Shown: positions 5,885 through 8,099 of the stretch, one piece after another | How the letters are laid out: each line of letters opens with the position of its first letter | Numbering within the stretch: position 1 is the first letter of the stretch | Assembly (NCBI GenBank): GCA_010027915.1 | Contig: RGUG01000049.1 | Location: forward strand, 1 to 8,099 | Direction: 5' to 3' | Source of the DNA: a bacterium | GTDB taxonomy: Bacteria > Margulisbacteria > Marinamargulisbacteria > SXXA01 | DNA: 8,099 nucleotides | Program-made: the position numbers and the translations under genes | The notes under the pieces: model-generated | Told to the model about the DNA's origin: nothing | Database searches by the model: none | What the model saw: only the letters and a program-made list of their open reading frames with translations

Positions 5885-7791
5885 TGTAAGTCCTCCGCTA
5901 CTACTGTGATGTGGGTGTCGCTGACTGACCCATCCGCATGGGTGACACGAATGGTGACCATGCCAGGTTTAACCGCTTGAAAATGCCATCGAAAAATCGA
6001 CGGGAAAACCCCCTCAGGAATCAAGAGGCCGTCCAATTGAAACGGTGGATTGACCGATGCCCAGGTATCGGCATTGACCCAAGGGTCCAGTGACAAGCGA
6101 ACCCCACGAATGGCATCCCCTTCCACATCGAGTCGTCCCATGGGTTGTCGGGTATGCAGGGCATATACCCTGATAAACCCGTATGATCGAACCGACAGGG
6201 TGGGGTGGCTGGCTTCAACTTGGATAGAGGCAGAGGGGTGTACAAAGTCAATTTGACGCCGAAACGTCATGGGGCGGTTTCCGGATGACGCCACCATCAC
6301 GGACAAGTCGCCTGTTTGCGATTCATTGGCGCTGGGGTATACCACAAATTCCAATCGACTCCGTTGCCCAGGCCCCAAGTAGGGCACGGTTTTCTCACTT
6401 AATTCAAACCAAGGGGTCGACAAAGCACGGGGGGCTATCGATACCTCAATGTCTTCTATGGGGATGCTGGTGGCATTGGTTAAGACAATCGACACGGTGG
6501 CCACCCGATGGGCCCCAAGCGTGACCTCATGGGGTACGGTAATAAACACATTGGGGGTGACCGCCCCTTTAATCCGAATGGCACGATCCAGTTGATTGGG
6601 CTGTAAGGTATCGGAAGTGGCTTTTAAGGTAAGCAAGTGTAACCCAGGGCTGGGTTGACGGGCCCGTATCTTCCAGACCAGTTGGCGTGTTTCGCCTTTG
6701 TTTAACCGAAAGGGGGCACTAGTGGATGGGCCGTCTAACAACTCCAGACCAGCGGGTAGGTGAAATGATAAGACCGTATTCTGAGAATCAAAGGCCCCTG
6801 CATTGCTGATGTACCCTACCACGGTCTGTGTTTTTTTGCTTTGAGCGGATAATTCCAACGGGGCGGTTAATCCCAAGGCCAAATCACCCAACACCCGGGT
6901 CAAACTCCCAATCCCGTATACGGTGCGAATGCGCCGAGACGCACCAGGAGAGAGTGTGATGGGACGCCACAACAACGCCAGTGCCGTATCGGCTTCATTT
7001 TCACCCTCGCGCATGAACCCACGACCCGGTTTGGTCACATAGTCCCACGGGTGGGCTGCCAGGCCACCCCAATTGGCCAGGGTCATTTGATCGGGCGGGT
7101 AAACCCCCAGGTCGGGAATATCGAGGGTGCCCTGTGCCACAATCGAGGGGTTGATCAAACTATCAAACGCCTGCCAAAAGGGTAAGGTGGGATACTCAAT
7201 GCTGGTTTCACTGGTGATGGCTTGTTGCCCAATGCGAAGCGGGGCCCCGTCATTGCTACCCAGCATGGTATCCAAGACCATACGCAATCCCACCCCATGG
7301 GATGTGGTGTCGCGATTGGTTATCAGATACTCAATCAAGACTGAATCAGGAACACGGGTAGAGGGGTGGGGAATCAATTGAAGCGTTTGCACCACCGAAA
7401 CCGACCCAAAATCAGACCGGGTGACCAATGATTGATCGTGTTGACGCTGGGAGGTTACCCCAAATTGTAAAGGAATCGCACTACGCTTTGCCAATCGTTT
7501 GCTTTCACCCCCCATCAGATAGGGGATCCCATCAATCCACACACTGGTAAACGATGTCCATGGCACCGGACGACCGTAAATGAGTGGCTGATGGTCATCG
7601 CCCGGGTGATGGGGTTCGCCGTTGGTGGTCTCGATGCTAAAGTGCCCCATATCTTGAGGACCTTGATTCAAGACAATCCGAAGGTAGTCATTTTGAATAC
7701 TTAAGACACCCTCTGCCTGGGTCATTCCCACAGCCCATGTGCCCAATACGATACACAGAAGGCCGACAAACGGGCGGCTAGTCCAACTCAA
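5881..7791 (-). CDS. Secreted/surface beta-rich protein with unrecognised N-terminal domain and Ig-like (CARDB/NEW3-type) repeats, 636 aa
   Basis: I do not recognise the family. Seen: a TTG start at 7791 gives MSWTSRPFVGLLCIVLGTWA and a signal peptide ending near VGMTQA (about residue 26). The longer frame up to 7899 lies wholly inside the tonB coding end and has no secretion signal at its start, so it was rejected. Residues 27 to about 310 form one beta-rich domain with motif-like blocks PWTSFTSVWIDG (77-88), LRMVLDTMLGSNDGAP (169-184), FWQAFDSL (205-212) and GRGFMREGENEADTAL (256-271). From about 311 to 636 there are three or four Ig-like segments: strand-rich, with 'LPAGLELLDG', 'GETRQLVWKI' and 'LGPGQRSRLEF' spacings typical of CARDB/NEW3 domains that often precede or decorate surface enzymes. 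I see no cysteine in the mature part. The sugar-mutarotase-like or carbohydrate-binding role one might guess for the N-terminal domain is untested. It overlaps tonB by 14 bases and the SLH gene by 4. Confidence 0.78.
   Translation of the reverse strand: MSWTSRPFVGLLCIVLGTWAVGMTQAEGVLSIQNDYLRIVLNQGPQDMGHFSIETTNGEPHHPGDDHQPLIYGRPVPWTSFTSVWIDGIPYLMGGESKRLAKRSAIPLQFGVTSQRQHDQSLVTRSDFGSVSVVQTLQLIPHPSTRVPDSVLIEYLITNRDTTSHGVGLRMVLDTMLGSNDGAPLRIGQQAITSETSIEYPTLPFWQAFDSLINPSIVAQGTLDIPDLGVYPPDQMTLANWGGLAAHPWDYVTKPGRGFMREGENEADTALALLWRPITLSPGASRRIRTVYGIGSLTRVLGDLALGLTAPLELSAQSKKTQTVVGYISNAGAFDSQNTVLSFHLPAGLELLDGPSTSAPFRLNKGETRQLVWKIRARQPSPGLHLLTLKATSDTLQPNQLDRAIRIKGAVTPNVFITVPHEVTLGAHRVATVSIVLTNATSIPIEDIEVSIAPRALSTPWFELSEKTVPYLGPGQRSRLEFVVYPSANESQTGDLSVMVASSGNRPMTFRRQIDFVHPSASIQVEASHPTLSVRSYGFIRVYALHTRQPMGRLDVEGDAIRGVRLSLDPWVNADTWASVNPPFQLDGLLIPEGVFPSIFRWHFQAVKPGMVTIRVTHADGSVSDTHITVVAEDLQ
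5891..5896 (-). promoter_or_regulatory. Ribosome binding site of the SLH/coiled-coil gene (GGAGGA)
   Basis: GGAGGA on the minus strand, 6 bases before the ATG at 5884 and inside the last codons of the upstream gene. Being near-perfect, it suggests strong independent initiation, fitting an abundant structural envelope protein. Confidence 0.8.
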
Positions 7792-8099
7792 AGCGATGCT
7801 CCAAACGCATGGTACTGGCAACTGGTACGCCAAGCACCCGTTTGGGGGCAAATTGATAGTGGGTGCGAATGGCCGCAAGAAACGCCATGTCCAAGGCACG
7901 ATGACCCGTTGAGTGAATCACCTTGACGTCGGTGACAGATCCAAATGGAGACAAGGACACCTCCACCTCGATATGCCCACTTGCCCCATCATTCAAGGCG
8001 GCCTTCGGATAAATCGGAATACCCTTTTGGGTGACTTGAGCCGGAATGGCATCGCCCCCTTCCGAAGAGGCCGCACCGATGGCAGACGCCTGGGCTTGG
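7778..8099 (-). CDS. TonB-family protein, C-terminal domain (partial, N-terminus beyond window)
   Basis: TonB spans the periplasm and passes energy from the inner-membrane proton gradient (via ExbB/ExbD) to outer-membrane receptors. Seen: 106 residues open at the window edge. A flexible Ala/Ser/Gly linker (QAQASAIGAASSEGGDAIPA) is followed by the TonB C-terminal domain: YPKAALNDGASGHIEVEVSL, a V.DVKVIHSTGHRALDMAFLAAI segment, and YQFAPKRVLGVPVASTMRLE ending in RFELD. This matches the family pattern YP..A....G.V.V...V...G.V..V.V..SSG...LD.AAL.A.....F.P....G..V, ending in an aromatic/hydrophobic strand. The membrane helix and Pro-rich part must lie upstream of the window. The next gene starts 14 bases inside this one. 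I see no exbB or exbD here. It is a confident TonB domain, but its receptor partner is unknown. Confidence 0.9.
   Translation of the reverse strand, partial: QAQASAIGAASSEGGDAIPAQVTQKGIPIYPKAALNDGASGHIEVEVSLSPFGSVTDVKVIHSTGHRALDMAFLAAIRTHYQFAPKRVLGVPVASTMRLEHRFELD
7799..7802 (-). promoter_or_regulatory. Ribosome binding site deciding the TTG start at 7791 (GGAG)
   Basis: GGAG on the minus strand, 7 bases before the TTG at 7791-7789 and inside the tonB coding end. Together with the signal peptide that begins right at this codon, it fixes the start of the secreted 636-residue protein. Confidence 0.65.

Noticed and set aside
7630..7791. Lipoprotein signal (LLC near residue 14 of the secreted protein)
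   Set aside because: The residues before the Cys (GLL) do not match a lipobox and the Cys sits in the middle of the hydrophobic core; a standard signal peptidase I site after MTQA is better.
7792..7899. N-terminal extension of the secreted protein up to an ATG at 7899
   Set aside because: The stretch lies fully inside the tonB C-terminal domain, encodes no plausible signal at its start, and a better start with GGAG and a signal peptide exists at 7791.

Overview
The window reads as one long, tightly packed minus-strand operon of a diderm (outer-membrane) bacterium. Roughly the first 250 bases do not belong with the rest: they look like two short fragments of unrelated genes joined onto the operon's distal end. 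The diderm assignment rests on a TonB C-terminal domain, an LptF/LptG-type lipopolysaccharide-export permease, a probable LptA/LptC-type protein, and an SLH/coiled-coil/membrane-anchor protein of the kind that ties an outer membrane to the wall. This mix is rare in Proteobacteria. It would suit a lineage such as the Margulisbacteria/Cyanobacteria side of the tree, but that placement is inference with low confidence.

Layout in the direction of transcription, right to left. 8099-7778: C-terminal end of a TonB-family protein, cut by the window edge. 7791-5881: secreted 636-residue protein with an unrecognised beta-rich N-terminal domain and Ig-like repeats, starting at a TTG inside the tonB end. 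5884-5339: 181-residue SLH + coiled coil + C-terminal membrane-helix protein. 5338-4484: DNA polymerase III delta-prime subunit (holB). 4469-4128: HIT/HinT hydrolase. 4109-3912: ribosomal protein S21 (rpsU). 3902-2796: LptF/LptG permease. 2791-557: 744-residue TPR protein. 564 to about 245: start of a short secreted LptA/LptC-like protein, cut by the junction. Every gap is at most 18 bases and several genes overlap. I see no internal terminator and no obvious promoter, so co-transcription is the simplest reading. No stretch of 300 bases lacks a gene.

The operon mixes envelope building (TonB, wall/outer-membrane tether, LPS export) with replication (delta-prime) and translation (S21) genes. 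HIT next to rpsU is an order also known from other bacteria. The envelope genes flank this housekeeping core on both sides.

The left end is a mosaic. Bases 1 to about 122 encode, on the minus strand, an internal piece of DNA topoisomerase III. Bases about 99-253 encode, on the plus strand, an internal piece of a MoxR-family AAA ATPase including its P-loop. The two share about 24 bases at their join. Both pieces lack starts and proper ends, which fits assembly chimerism at a contig end better than biology.

The most interesting biological items are the miniature Omp-alpha-like tether and the unrecognised secreted protein translationally linked to a TonB gene. No mobile element, CRISPR array, tRNA or rRNA was seen.
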